64,000 nt of DNA from Branchiostoma lanceolatum (GCF_035083965.1 NC_089722.1:29996958-30060957), one strand, 5' to 3'; positions 1 through 10,930 are shown, numbered from the stretch's first letter. Program-made: numbers and translations. Notes: generated by a model not told the origin, from the sequence alone.

Positions 1-247
1 GATAATTTTCTTCCCTTGTAATACCTTTATCTAGGGCTGCTCAATTTGTTGGTTTACGGACTGAAAAAAAATGCTACACTGGAAGATCGACATACAAACA
101 CATAGTTTCAGGGAGTGAAGATTCCATCCTGCTCTGTGTTCATCTTCTTGCTGATTCTCCACTGAAGAGTGTGCAAGAACCAATTGTTGTGGCTCTAAGA
201 AATACATTAAATTAATTGTCTTTTATATACAGTCTATGTTGTATTGA

Positions 248-575
248 ATCAAAGTTGAAATGTAATTGCCAACACATGAATTGGACTTGCCCAAATTTTC
301 GACTGATCAGCTGAAGTCTTTGCTGAGCAATCCACTGCTTCTGTGCATAACATTATGCAGATAGAACACAATACTTGGTGAGCAGTGTATTATATGTTGC
401 AGAAAGTTTATGATGCCCCCCGTCTCTCTGTTGAGGGATGGTTGTAAAGCCTGGATGAAGATGGCCTCATTCATTGTGGATTGGTCATTCCTTGACAAAG
501 ACTGGTGCTGATCAGTCGAAAATTTGAGTAAGTCCAATTTTTGTGTTGGCAATTGCAGTTCAACTTTGATTCAGA
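248..575. repeat. 328-bp foldback (inverted-repeat) element
   Basis: The left arm (about 248-315) reappears as its reverse complement at about 508-575. Both arms carry the TTGCCAACA and TCGACTGATCAGC blocks in mirrored order, with roughly 85-90% identity by eye. The arms enclose about 190 bases of unrelated sequence. This is the form of a non-autonomous foldback or MITE-type transposon. It lies just beyond the stop codon of the KCTD gene and may be in its 3' untranslated region. No transposase is visible and no target-site duplication was convincingly identified. Confidence 0.7.
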
Positions 576-633
576 ATGTCTTCTACCAACACAGATGTAC
601 TTTCAAGTGAAGTCTATGTTGTAGTTGATGTTC

Positions 634-3600
634 TCAGTGTCTGCGGACACCGCGGGCCTCCGCCCTGTCTTCTTCCTCGTCGCTCACACAGCAGCTGCTG
701 GGGAGGCTACGCACCTCGGCCGCGCGGGCGAGAACGTCCTTCTCAGGGTCCATGTCACGACTCTCGTACAGCAGAATGTTTAACGTCTCCTCGTAAATTC
801 TCGCCTCGGGAAACTCAACCTAAAGGAAAAAGTCAAAAACAAGGAGTCAGAGACCTCAATCATATCTTTCGTGAACCATTTTCAGTTTTTGTGAATTTAT
901 TGTTTAAGTCATTTTGGTGAATATAATGCTGATTCTGACTGATGCATTTTCCCACTTCTCATAAGGCAACAGATATGTATGTAGCAGGAAATTGAAGACA
1001 GGAAATGAGATAGCCTATTCTAGGACCTTTCTGGAACCTTTGACCTAACTTCCTGTCAGTGTCACTGACATACCTAGCATGTGGAAACCTGCCCATAGTA
1101 AGTCAACACATTGAACCATTGTCTTGTAGCAAGGATTGGCAAAGGTACTATGTACATAAAATGAAATGCAAAACCAAAAATATTTGTAGTCAAAATTTCA
1201 GTGCTTTCTTCACCTTTGTTTGTTTCTTCTCTGTAGCGTATACAATCGACGTGCAGCAAATCTCCGCAACTTTCCGTGCATGCCCATAGAATGTCCAACA
1301 ACAGATCTCATTGGTTCCTATTACGTCCTTGATAAACAGTACCCGCCCGTTAAACCGCAGCGAAAGCTTGTCGAAAAGCTCAATGTTCTTTAGCATGTTG
1401 TCATCTGAAGTGCTGTGAAAACAGAACAAAATACAATGTTGACAAACTGAGAACAGCAGTTTAAAATTCAAAGAAGTGTAATATAACTCTATTTTTGTGA
1501 CACACCTTTACCAAGTAGTAGTAATAATAGTATCCAGTATCTGATTAGAACACAATCACTTGGCATTTCTTTAACCAGATCTTTCTTTCTTTTACACAGA
1601 GCAATTCATATGGAACATATTCACATATAGATCATGACATTACTAGTATACTGCAATCTCTTTTGAAATACATGTAGTTTGATATGAGATCAGTATATTC
1701 TGTACTTACCTTGTATAAGAGTATTTGTTGTTTCCTCTGTTATACAATAATTTGACGACAGGCTGAAAGTAACCAAAAATTCAGTTAGAATACAGCACAA
1801 GTTAGTTGTGTAACATGGCTCAGATGTACATCAATCGATTCTATTCTACATATACAGCTATACCTATACTCAAACATCTATATCTACACCAGCATCTACA
1901 TCTATACCTACACCTACACCTACTACATTTGCATCTACAACTATACCTTCACTCTCATGGATATGTATATCTATTGCTATATCTACACTTACATCTACAC
2001 AGTCTTGCACCTGAATGTACATCTATACCTATATCTATTGCTATATCTACACTTATATCTACACTTGCACCTACATCTATACCTTTATCTACATGTACAT
2101 CTACCCTACTACTATTACACCTACTAGTACACCTATACACTAATCTCCAAGCAGATCTATCACTAGTATCAGTGGCAAGACAGTATCAAAAGGGCCAACC
2201 AGTCTCCATTTGAAACTGCCTTGCCACTGATAGATCTGCTTGGAGATTACCTACACAAATGGCTAGATACAAGCTGAAAGACAACATAAAAGACGTACCT
2301 TGTTAGAAGTAGTTATAACGGCCTGCTCTTCCCTACCAGAAGTGATGACGGGTACTCTACAGATGGGGTCCGCTTCAATCTGTTTCCTCTTGAGAACAGT
2401 CTGATGGTAAGAAACACATAGCTGTCATTAGCAGTGTACAAAACTTGTGATATTTCTTACAACATCATAAAGGCCATTGACTTTGACTCACCTACATATA
2501 ATTATGATTTTTATCTATAAATCCAAATGTCATGTAGTACACCATGAGAGTCCATAAGAGTCTTAATATTCATGTGACATTGAATTTTCCAATGAAGTGT
2601 TTTCACAATTCGTAAAGATCTTAGATACTGTATCAGTATCGTTGTCTATTCAATATTTTCAATGATACTACAAACAAATATTATTAAATCAAAGCTTCAA
2701 GATGTCAAACAAAAGAGATTTAATATTCATTTATCTATAAATCTTTAGGGTGGTGAGGTCCCTTCAGTTAACTCAGTAACTGATTTCCAAGGAAGCCCTT
2801 ATAAAATCACAACAAATCAGGATACAAAAGGGATAACTTAACATAAACTGAATGAATAATACATTCAAAATAATACAACATAAAGCAGTACTGTTAATGC
2901 AGAAATGTTCACAAGGATTTCATTTTGCGTTTGAAACAATAGTAGTGTTACAGTCACACAATGGAACAGCTTTTAGTGGTGGGTTTAAGTTTGTAGTAAA
3001 GAGTTCACAGCTAAAACCGTGAACATAAAACCATCGTAAACATTTCTGCATTTACAGTAATCATCAAACATAGGAGTGATGCACTGGTCCCCTACCTGAC
3101 ACTGGTCTACTAACTCGGCCATACAGTAGTACTTTGCCTCGGCCAGGAGCTCCTGGACCTCCTTACGGGCCTCCGGCAGAGGAGCATTGCCATCCCGCAG
3201 GTAGTTCAGGATCGTACTGAAATGTTTGCCACTTCTGTCTATCAAGATCCAGCCTAGGAGAGAAGGAATGAGAGAAAGCAAGAATGTTTGGTTGGGCATG
3301 GGAAAGACTTCATTCACCACCGGTATCAGCAAATAGAATTGCCCCAGTATTAATCAATACACAAATATCATCAGCATATATATATGTGCTGAAATATTTG
3401 CCACTTCTGTCTATCAAGATCCAACCTAGGAAAGAAGGAATGAAAGAAAGGAAGGATGGATGGATGGTTGGGTATGGGAAATGACTTCATTCACAGCCGG
3501 TATAAGCCAAAAGCATTGCTCGGTGTGAATATCGTCAACATGTATATGTAGCATAGTTTTGCTCAATGATTGTAAAAGACAAACTCCAGTACTATAAGCA

Positions 3601-5934
3601 TAACTGCTACCTATACAATATAAAAGTTACTAAAGTAACTGGATAGATTTACAAAATCTATCTAGTTGCCTGACTAGTAGTGACTACCTTTTGTATTATG
3701 TTTCTTATTACATGGACGTCTAACCTTCATCAACATGTGCTGACTTACAATTTTGGATAACTTTCTACCTGTTCTAGGACTCACAAAGTTTCTTTAATCC
3801 ATTTTAGTAAACTGGATCATACAAAATAACTTAAACATCTTTGCTCACAAAATCTAAGAGGAAGACCCTTCCAGTTATGTACAATTCAACTGCATGTATT
3901 TGAAATACCAGTGCTTTATGACAGCATGTGAGAAATATTTCTTAACAACAAAGATTGATACTTGAACTACAAACTAAGAAAACAGATGGCATCAATAATA
4001 TAGAATAATTCCATTCACACTAAAGATCGTACACATCTCCACACAATGCTAGACTAGGGTTATGTTAAACCAGGGCTCTAGCCAGCCTGAAATTTAATCC
4101 CGTAAGCCCCAAATTTTGGTCAAAACCAAACCTATCGAGCGGCGAAGGCGCGACAATTTTAGGGGGGTCCGGGGGTATTCCCCCCCCGGGAAATTTTGAA
4201 ATCTAGACCCTCTGAAACGCTATCTCCAGCATTTTGAGGGGCAAGTTTTGCTTATTTACTTGACAAATATACACGTGAATTAAGTCGGCAGAAATAAAAC
4301 ATTTTCAATACCGGTCCCGGTTGCGCCCTGTACTAAATATAGTAGGAAATGAGACACCCTACTTTGGACAGAACGCCCTAAAGACGTTCAATATTTTCCT
4401 TCCATGTTTTCCATGGACGATCTCTCCGGTAACTTCCACTTGATTTGATGAAAATTCGTCGAATCAAGTCTTCAACTAGCCCCATCGTCGCACCAAATAT
4501 CAATTTCCGATAAAAACTCGCGGATTCGCGCTTCAACATCTCGTGAACCGCAAGACTTGTATGTCATTGGTCCATTTTCCGTGACGCGGCGTGAACGAAC
4601 GCTGTTATTGGTAGATATTATACTAGATAATATCTGATTCTGTGGTTTCAAACTCTCAACACCAGTTTTCGCGGGAAGAAGGTGTGTGTAACTCGGCGTA
4701 AAACTTTAACAATGTTTAGCAGAAAATACGGAAAGCCTGGTAACTACCGGAGTATTAGTTTTTGTGTGGCTATAATTGGCGGTGAACCGGCGAAAACAGC
4801 AGAAAAAACGTCAGCCCGATACGACCGGGCACTTCTAGTGGGGAGGGGGGCGCACGACGCTGATTTTCTCTTAGCCCAAGAACCACTGGCAACCTCCGCG
4901 CCTCCGTTTGTCTGCTATAAAGCCACCTTGGGGTTGTCACCTGTCGCCGGCGGAAGATAAAAATGGCCTGAATCGACTTCGCTTCAAACTTCCGCTTCTT
5001 TTTTGGAGATCATTGCAAAAGTTTAAGCCCTGTCTATATCTTTTCTCCCGATTTTTGTCCGTCAAGGTTTACGGATTGGTTTTGGTTTTTTTCCGTAATA
5101 CGCAGCAAAGTGCCGTAAATTTACGGCAAAACTGGCGCTGGCTAGAGCCCTGTGTTAAACACCACAGCAAGCTAAGGCTCCGCCCTGCATAGTTCAGCTG
5201 CCAAGACAAGTAGCATGAGTCACCAGTAGGACCACACCCACAATCCTGAGACTACAGACTGACCTAAAATCAAACTCTTCAATTTTTGAAAAGAGGAAAA
5301 TTCAAAGCATGAGATGCCGTTTTTTCTACATTTTTCCCCCACATAGAATACTCTAATTATTATTAGCACAAATGACGTGGTTACTTAGAGAATCTTCATA
5401 TTTCCGGTTAGGCATGGTTGTGGTTAAACAAGGTACACTAAGTTCCACAGGATGTGACTAAGGAGTATCTGTTACTGTTCTATTTGTGACAAAAATAACA
5501 ACTTCACAGTCGTAGATTATCATCTGTAACAGAAAGAAACTCTTATAGGAGATACACAAAAAGCTAAAGTTCACTAAAGGTATGATTTTTGACACTGAAG
5601 AGGCGTTTTACACACGATACGCAGTCACAAAATAAACAGTGTAACCTTTATATAATTTGTTTACCCGAACTTTAAGACGACGCTTCTAATTCTAGACCTT
5701 CAAAATCATGGACACACTGAATGTAAGATATATTTAAAGGTGAAGAAATTATTTACCTTCGGAATCTGTCAAAACCTCCATCCGGCCGCTGAACATCGCT
5801 CGCAACATGTTGTCCTGTTTGGTCAGAGTCCCCATGGTGGTATAAAACAGCGCTCCTCCCACGTTTAACTTCACATATTTGCTGGGGCTAACACTCCTGA
5901 AGCTAGAAGTCCTACTCCCAGACTCACCAGACAT
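634..5934 (-). CDS. TNFAIP1/KCTD10/KCTD13-like: BTB/POZ KCTD protein, TNFAIP1/KCTD10/KCTD13 (BACURD) class, complete, 6 exons
   Basis: Coding exons on the minus strand are 5934-5757, 3253-3096, 2400-2299, 1762-1710, 1412-1214 and 819-634. Splice phases agree throughout, giving 291 codons plus TGA; human TNFAIP1 is 316, and the difference is in the C-terminal tail. The BTB tetramerisation domain starts at about residue 20 ([15 protein letters not shown]) and continues through [20 protein letters not shown] in exon 2. The middle ([57 protein letters not shown]) and the start of the last exon ([19 protein letters not shown]) match the vertebrate BACURD proteins almost residue for residue. The family recruits substrates such as RhoA to Cullin-3 ubiquitin ligase. 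One invertebrate copy probably represents the ancestor of the three vertebrate paralogues. The gene is divergent from IFT20, 410 bp away. Confidence 0.96.
1840..2135. repeat. Degenerate CTATAC/CTACAT hexamer minisatellite
   Basis: About 300 bases are built almost entirely from variants of CTACAC, CTATAC, CTACAT and CTATAT, with occasional CTTGCACC interruptions. The array lies in an intron of the KCTD gene (between the exons at 1762-1710 and 2400-2299). It is open in several frames only because the repeat lacks stop codons. It directly abuts the inverted-repeat element at 2141-2249. Confidence 0.8.
2141..2249. repeat. MITE, TIR family TAATCTCCAAGCAGATC (copy 1)
   Basis: The left end TAATCTCCAAGCAGATCTAT is mirrored by ATAGATCTGCTTGGAGATTA at the right end. 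The arms then continue with GTGGCAAG against CTTGCCAC, so most of the 109 bp folds on itself. The ends abut TA dinucleotides, compatible with a TA or TTA-like target. Related copies are at 17182-17317 and, as one end only, at 46713-46733. It lies in a KCTD intron. No transposase is encoded. Confidence 0.8.
2878..3062. repeat. MITE, TACTGTAAATGCA family (copy)
   Basis: The left end reads TACTGTTAATGCAGAAATGTTC and the right end is the complementary GAACATAAAACCATCGTAAA followed by CATTTCTGCATTTACAGTA. Copies with the same ends and the internal words TTTTATGTTCACGGTTTT and CGCAAACTTAAAACCA lie at about 7615-7830, 43521-43708 and 59038-59234. The element sits in KCTD intron 2, ending 34 bases from the donor side of exon 2. 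Confidence 0.75.
3388..3510. repeat. Partial duplication of KCTD exon 2 start plus its acceptor region
   Basis: The segment repeats about 3216-3330 with roughly 80-85% identity. Both contain TTTGCCACTTCTGTCTATCAAGATCC, then the CCTAGGA acceptor (read on the minus strand as TCCTAG), an AAGGAATGA purine run, GGTTGGG.ATGGGAAA and GACTTCATTCAC. On the minus strand the copy therefore holds an intact TAG acceptor followed by about 40 bases of duplicated exon 2. The duplicate has no matching donor and is probably not used. Confidence 0.75.
4071..5152. mobile_element. 1082-bp hAT-like non-autonomous DNA transposon with perfect 8-bp TSD
   Basis: The element begins CAGGGCTCTAGCCAGC and ends with the exact complement GCTGGCTAGAGCCCTG. 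It is flanked on both sides by the same octamer TGTTAAAC (4063-4070 and 5153-5160). An 8-bp duplication and CAGGG termini are hallmarks of the hAT superfamily. Inside is a GC-rich stretch with a G/C run near 4160-4190 and no recognisable transposase; the open frames near 4682-5192 do not resemble one. It lies in intron 1 of the KCTD gene. The perfect duplication suggests a recent insertion. Confidence 0.9.
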
Positions 5935-6344
5935 CGCAATTTTGAGAGAAATCTTGAGAAACTTGGGTGTATGAGAGAAGAACGGTGTGTCACGACTTCG
6001 CCGTCAGTATTTTTGGCTCTTGACAGGAAGTAAGCCCCAAGATAGCAAGGGTCATCTGTGCTAAGGAATTTAGTGCCTACCTTTTATGTCACTGTAAGAA
6101 TATAATTAGATGCATTAAACCGATAACAAAGTTAAGAAGATTCTTTCTAGATTAAAATATTTTTTGTCGTATGCATACTTTGTATATTTTTAGTTTTTAT
6201 CAAATTTTACTTATTTTATCTTTCAGAATTTGTAGGCAGTACTCAGTGAACAAAAAAGCCGACACAAATTTTCAACCGATGACGTCAGAGATCTCGCGTT
6301 TTGCGAGAATCAGCGAGACACATTCCTGAGGAAAGATTGGGGAA
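5935..6344. promoter_or_regulatory. Shared KCTD / IFT20 divergent promoter region
   Basis: The start codons of the two divergent genes are 410 bp apart. Near the IFT20 side is a perfect cAMP-response palindrome TGACGTCA (6280-6287), followed by TCTCGCG (6292-6298) and GCGAGA (6303-6308), which resemble the halves of the TCTCGCGAGA core-promoter element. The IFT20 start codon lies in AAATGGCGG, a YY1-like context. No TATA box is evident at a suitable place, and I saw no consensus RFX X-box here. The bidirectional nature is inferred from geometry. Confidence 0.6.
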
Positions 6345-8041
6345 ATGGCGGACGAAGCTTTGGGGAAAGCGGGACTTCACTTCGATGAGCTGAATAAGAT
6401 CAGAGTTCTTGACCCTGAGGTCTCTACAACTACAACAGAGCTGAAGGAAGAGTGCAAGGACTTTGTTGACAGTACGTAATAGTTCGCAGGCACTGAGAAA
6501 CGCCGTTTGCGCGATTGTTTTTGTGTGCGATTCTGTGTGCTTGTTGCTAAGGCGTACTCACAAAATTATAGCACATCTGCTTGCAACTAGGTTTAGCAAA
6601 GTTTGTTTGTTACTGAAAGTTTGTACGAATATCTAGTCACTTCTGTATCTCTCAATGTCGGCTTGTTACCTATATAACGCATATGTTACGTTGACATTGG
6701 GATAAACACCAACCAAAACTTTAAACTTGTATTTTTTTCTTCTTTCTTTCTTTAGAAATCGCAGAGTTTCAGAAGATAGTGGGGAGCTTCATAGAGATGG
6801 TGGACCGGCTTGCCAAGGAAGTGGAGAAAGAAAAGATGAAGGTAGAGCATCTAAATATTTCTAATGTCATATTTGTGCTGAACATTGTATTATACGTATC
6901 AATTTGAAAGCAACTTGTCATTTCAGATGTTAGGAAGATCAATTTGAAAACCAACATTTGCTTTCCCAATTCAGAATTTTTCCCAAAATGTTTAACGTTA
7001 TATCTAGCCAACCTCCTTGATCTTGCGGAAATCATAAATCAGAAATTTTGTATTTCTCTAGATGGCGTGAATATAAGATGTTTACGTTTCAAATGCGATA
7101 CCTCCCCCCAGAGGATTCACCTATCTAATCACATGATATTTTCCCCCTAAGAAAGAAGAGAACTAATGTAACCTTACATATGATAATCAAGGAGGTTCAG
7201 TTCAGTTCATATTGGTTGAACGTCTTGGCTACAATCATCAATACTATATCTCCTACTCATCAATATTTTCATGTTCCTAACAGGCAATCGGTAACAGGAA
7301 CCAGCTGAAGTCCATGGCTAAACAGAGGGAAGCCCAGGAACAGCAGTTACAGGCTCTTATATCAGAGAAGAAAACACAGCTAGAAAGGTAAGCATGGGGT
7401 TAAACAGGATATCATAGTTTTCTTTTACATGACCAGTAATGTCTCTTACCTCAGTTACCTGCTAACATTTGGATGGGTATCAGACACCTTCCTCAAGAGA
7501 TTCTGACCGGAGTGCTGCTTCTCTCCACGATAAATATAACCTTAAGTAGCCAAAGTAGGTGGCGCTTTGTGGCTAAGTTTCGGAAGCATGGGTCAACCTT
7601 CAGCTTGCTGATGGATACTGTAAATGCAGACATTTTCAGTGGTTTTATGTTCACAGTTTTCATGGTGACCACTTCACCGCAAACTTAAAACCATTGCGAA
7701 AATGTTTGTTCTGTCTTCTGCCCACCTTTGACTTTGATTCAACTGCAAACTTAAAATGACAGCAAACGCTCCATTTTCTCCCATCTGGAAAATTGAATCC
7801 CCGCAAATTTAAATGCAATTATAGTACGCTCTGATTGTGAATAAGATACACTGAAAGTTTTAGAGCTTGGCTGTCTTTACTTTTCCAGGATCAAAACTGG
7901 ATGTTATACTTGTATATCTTGTCTCTCCATTGATTTTAATGTGATATTTTGTCTCCCAGATATCGTATCCAGTACGAGGCCCTACTAAAAGATGAAGCAG
8001 AGCAACAGGAGTTCGTGGAGCAGTTCATCTTGCAGAAATAG
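6345..8041 (+). CDS. IFT20: Intraflagellar transport protein 20, complete, 4 exons
   Basis: Exons are 6345-6471, 6756-6841, 7284-7387 and 7960-8041. All introns are GT-AG and phases agree, giving exactly 132 residues, the same length as human IFT20. The protein starts [20 protein letters not shown] and runs as one long coiled coil ([59 protein letters not shown]), ending FILQK. IFT20 is the IFT-B subunit that also sits at the Golgi and is needed to deliver membrane cargo to the primary cilium. The start was chosen because [10 protein letters not shown]...[10 protein letters not shown] aligns with known IFT20 N-termini. A possible poly(A) signal follows 175 bp downstream. Confidence 0.97.
7615..7830. 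repeat. MITE, TACTGTAAATGCA family (copy)
   Basis: The element begins TACTGTAAATGCAGACATTTTC and ends near AAATGCAATTATAGTA. Its internal words (GGTTTTATGTTCACAGTTTTC, CACCGCAAACTTAAAACCA, GTTCTGTCTTCTGC) are shared with the copies at 43521-43708 and 59038-59234. It lies in IFT20 intron 3 and has no coding capacity. Confidence 0.75.
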
Positions 8042-8216
8042 ATGAACAATGCACACATGTGTATATATTTGTATTTCTTTTGTATTCGGCAATCCCAGTA
8101 TAACCACTTGAGTTTGACATTTTTCCATCTAATTAGAAATATGGGCTTTGAAATTTCAATGAACAGAAAGCTAGAAGCAGAGCTTCAGTGAAAAATGGAT
8201 TGTACTTGAAATTTGA

Positions 8217-8222
8217 ATAAAC
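8217..8222 (+). terminator. Poly(A) signal AATAAA, probable IFT20 3' end
   Basis: This is a canonical AATAAA 176 bp after the IFT20 stop codon, followed by a GTGGGGTTTT downstream stretch. The position is reasonable for a short 3' untranslated region. Assignment is by position only. Confidence 0.55.
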
Positions 8223-8956
8223 AAGTGGGGTTTTATGGTCAAAGAATTTCTCTGAAATGCAACTTAGCTGAAAGTGTAGTGTGCTTGCATTAGTTTTTGT
8301 TTGTCTGGGGAAGTTAGGAAAGCATGAGAACCAAGTTATTTTACTGGCATTGCCCTACAGAAAGAAGGATGTAAAGAATTTAGAAATATACTTTTTGACT
8401 AAATTGGTCTGTTGTAACTAAGTCCTGCATAATAGTGTAAGATTTTGTAATAACTGGATACCAAATAGATTGTGTACATGTAAATACAATTTGTTGCGAT
8501 CAGTAAACAAATCTATTTTAGTGAAGCCTCTCTAGATGTATATACTTGACTTTCATGAATAGATGGTTTATTTGTATGTAGCAGGACGTGAAGATGACAT
8601 TAAATGTTTCCAGGTTTGTTTTTACACTAGAAAAATATACATTCCAATATGCACTGTTGTGAGTTTTTGGACGATATTCTTCAATACTTCTCACAAAATC
8701 TGTTGTTGCTTTTCCTTCGACTTGACATGGTAATTAAGTTCCAAGCCAGACTATTGTCACATATCTAATAAAGCATATATTATACAGACTGATGTATTTT
8801 TCAGTGTACATAATGTGTCTTTGTACCTTTGAAAAAGTAATTTTTATGCCAGCCTGCATATTTTCCATGAATACTATTAAATCCAATATTTTTGGCAACA
8901 GGTAGATATGACTCATACAGAAAATCATTTTATCAACCCCCAAAATTATTACAAAT

Positions 8957-10100
8957 GCAATCAACTTTAGTTATCCTGTTCAGAAAGCAACCAACAAAAA
9001 CTGATGAAACAGTCTCCTTGGTGTATGTGATAACTGTAGGTGGTGGACAGGTAAAGATAGCCTGGGTGCCATCCTATTGCTACCGGGGCTCCTACACTCG
9101 CTACCTACTTTATGGTAACGAGCCCACCACACCTATCCATTAGAGTAAGCTAAGATGTGCAAAGACTCAGGTTGTACACAACTTATATCCTCTGCAGACT
9201 ACAAATTTAGTGCACGCGGGGGGAAAAAACAAGGCGAGCAAATAAAACAAGACATCCACATTTTCAAACTTAAATACCATAAAGCATGTAAGAAGAATCA
9301 AAGCGATAAATCATGGTATTACAACCAATACAACAAGAATTTTATCCCTGTATTCGATAAAACATTAACTAACACTGATGTCAATATTAAAATAATCAAA
9401 TTATAAATTTAGATCCGGGTTTGTATAGCATAGCAGAGACAGGTTTCCGTACACTGGGCACTGGAGTCTCCTGAGTCATGAGACAGACTGACGGTGACTA
9501 CATAATGCTGGCTCTGCTCACTTTTCCTCAAATGCAATCAACTTGTCTAAATTAGTTGTCCTTTTCAGAAAGCAACCAACAAAAACTGATGAAACAGTGT
9601 CCTTGGTGTATGTGATAACTGTAGGTGGTGGACAGGTAAAGATAGCCTGGGTGCCATCCTATTACAACCGGGGCTCTTACATGCGCTACCTACTTTAGGA
9701 TTCGGATTCATCAATAAATTACTGGGAATGTCAAAATTATGTCTCTTGGCTATCCAACAATAAGTAGACACATTTTAACCATTAGCCACACGGCCTGGCA
9801 CCTTAGTTGCAATGTGTCAAAACATAGCTTAAGAATGTTGATCATAAACACCACTTACATATAGCCACTCAATCTTCGCCATGGCAATACGTTTTATTGC
9901 CTTTCTTTTTGAAATGCTTTTTTTTTTATTCAAAGAAACATCAAGTAATACAAATAAATGGACGAAGACAAAGTGACGGCGGACTCAAGTTGTACACAAC
10001 TTATATTCTCGTCGTCACTTGTACATTGTAGAAAATAGAATATTTGACAAAACACTCAAACTTGTGATGTCAATTTGACACTGGTTCTCTTGATTGCTCA
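8957..10100. repeat. Duplicated dispersed-repeat block (two units, second one interrupted)
   Basis: The segment at 8957-9113 recurs at 9534-9698; both carry AAAGCAACCAACAAAAACTG, GTATGTGATAACTGTAGG and CCTGGGTGCCATCCTATT at over 90% identity. Further on, GTTGTACACAACTTATAT occurs at about 9172 and again at 9993. The spacing grows from about 577 to about 820 bases because the second unit contains an extra 210-240 bp segment (from about 9699), itself a repeat found again at 13921-14104. The short open frames here are repeat sequence, not genes. Confidence 0.7.
9699..9907. repeat. Dispersed repeat beginning AGGATTCGGATTCATC (copy 1)
   Basis: It is shared with 13921-14104 at about 85-90%. Both carry TTCATCAATAAATTA, CCAACAATAAGTAGACAC, TTTTAACCATTAGCCAC, GCGGCCTGGCA or a variant, TAGCCACT and ACGTTTTATTGCCTTTCTT. 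In this copy a CAAAACATAGCTTAAGAATG segment is present in the middle and absent from the other. The two copies lie on either side of the unrecognised gene at 10495-12748. Element class unknown. Confidence 0.7.
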
Positions 10101-10494
10101 ATAGCAGCCATCAAACAACAAAAAAGCCATGCTTAAGAATCACACATGAACATATGAAATATGAATCAATAAAATTGTTGCGGAATCGCATGATGACGAG
10201 AAGTAAGTTACTAGTACATGCAATAGCTCTTCACTTCAAATACTTTTTAGTGCCCCCAGATGACCCCGCGAGGGGCAAAGTAGGGAGGAGGGTCCCAGGC
10301 AAAGGCAGGCAGGCCTCCAGCCTGGCACGGTAAGACTCAACGGTGGGAGCCACCACAGGCCTACAACTGTGTCAGGCAGGTCATTCCACTGGGGAATGGT
10401 ACGGGGTAAATATGAATATTTGTATGTATCTGTTGAGATGGTGACTCCCCCGGGTGCACCCCAAAGCTCTAGAACAACTTTTCAATGACAATGG

Positions 10495-10930
10495 ATGACA
10501 CAGTTTATATCACATAATAGTGCCGTGGGTTCTAGAACACGGCACCTAGATACCTCTCACAAACAAATGCGACTGATCGCTGTGTTCGAGTCATTCTCTC
10601 AAGTCAAGTTTACTACAGAGAAAAATATGTTGCCTCTAGGCCGTTGTCTGATTGGACGCTTTTGTCCTTCGCTTGCTAGTGCTTCAAACATGTCAAAACG
10701 GTCGCTTGCAACCGGCCAAGTCATTTCCAGCAGCATTCCGTCGTGCGGCGAAAACTGCGCATCCTTGAAGGATCGCCAGGTGTCGGCTCAGTCAGCCCCG
10801 TTGGTGAACGCTGTCAACAGGCGCCATAGATGGATGGACGTGAACGGTCATCCCAGCTCCATCTTGCCGTTCATCAGGAACGCAGAGGTATTGTCGCTAA
10901 TCCTTGTTACCGACATGAAAATTTGAGGTA

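Noticed and set aside
1806..2213. 135-codon open frame rich in His/Leu
   Set aside because: It is a translation of the hexamer minisatellite plus the adjoining MITE, in an intron of the opposite-strand KCTD gene.
4682..5192. Overlapping frames of 92-94 codons
   Set aside because: They lie inside the hAT-like element and show no transposase motif or splice support.
6535..6560. X-box in IFT20 intron 1 (TTGTTGCTAAGGCGTAC)
   Set aside because: Only one half fits the RFX consensus; the second half-site does not.
7473..7688. 71-codon frame in IFT20 intron 3
   Set aside because: It overlaps the TACTGTAAATGCA element; the IFT20 exons on either side splice over it.
8892..9406. Two 83-codon frames after IFT20
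   Set aside because: Part of a duplicated non-coding repeat block; the repeated part recurs at 9534 without keeping the frame.
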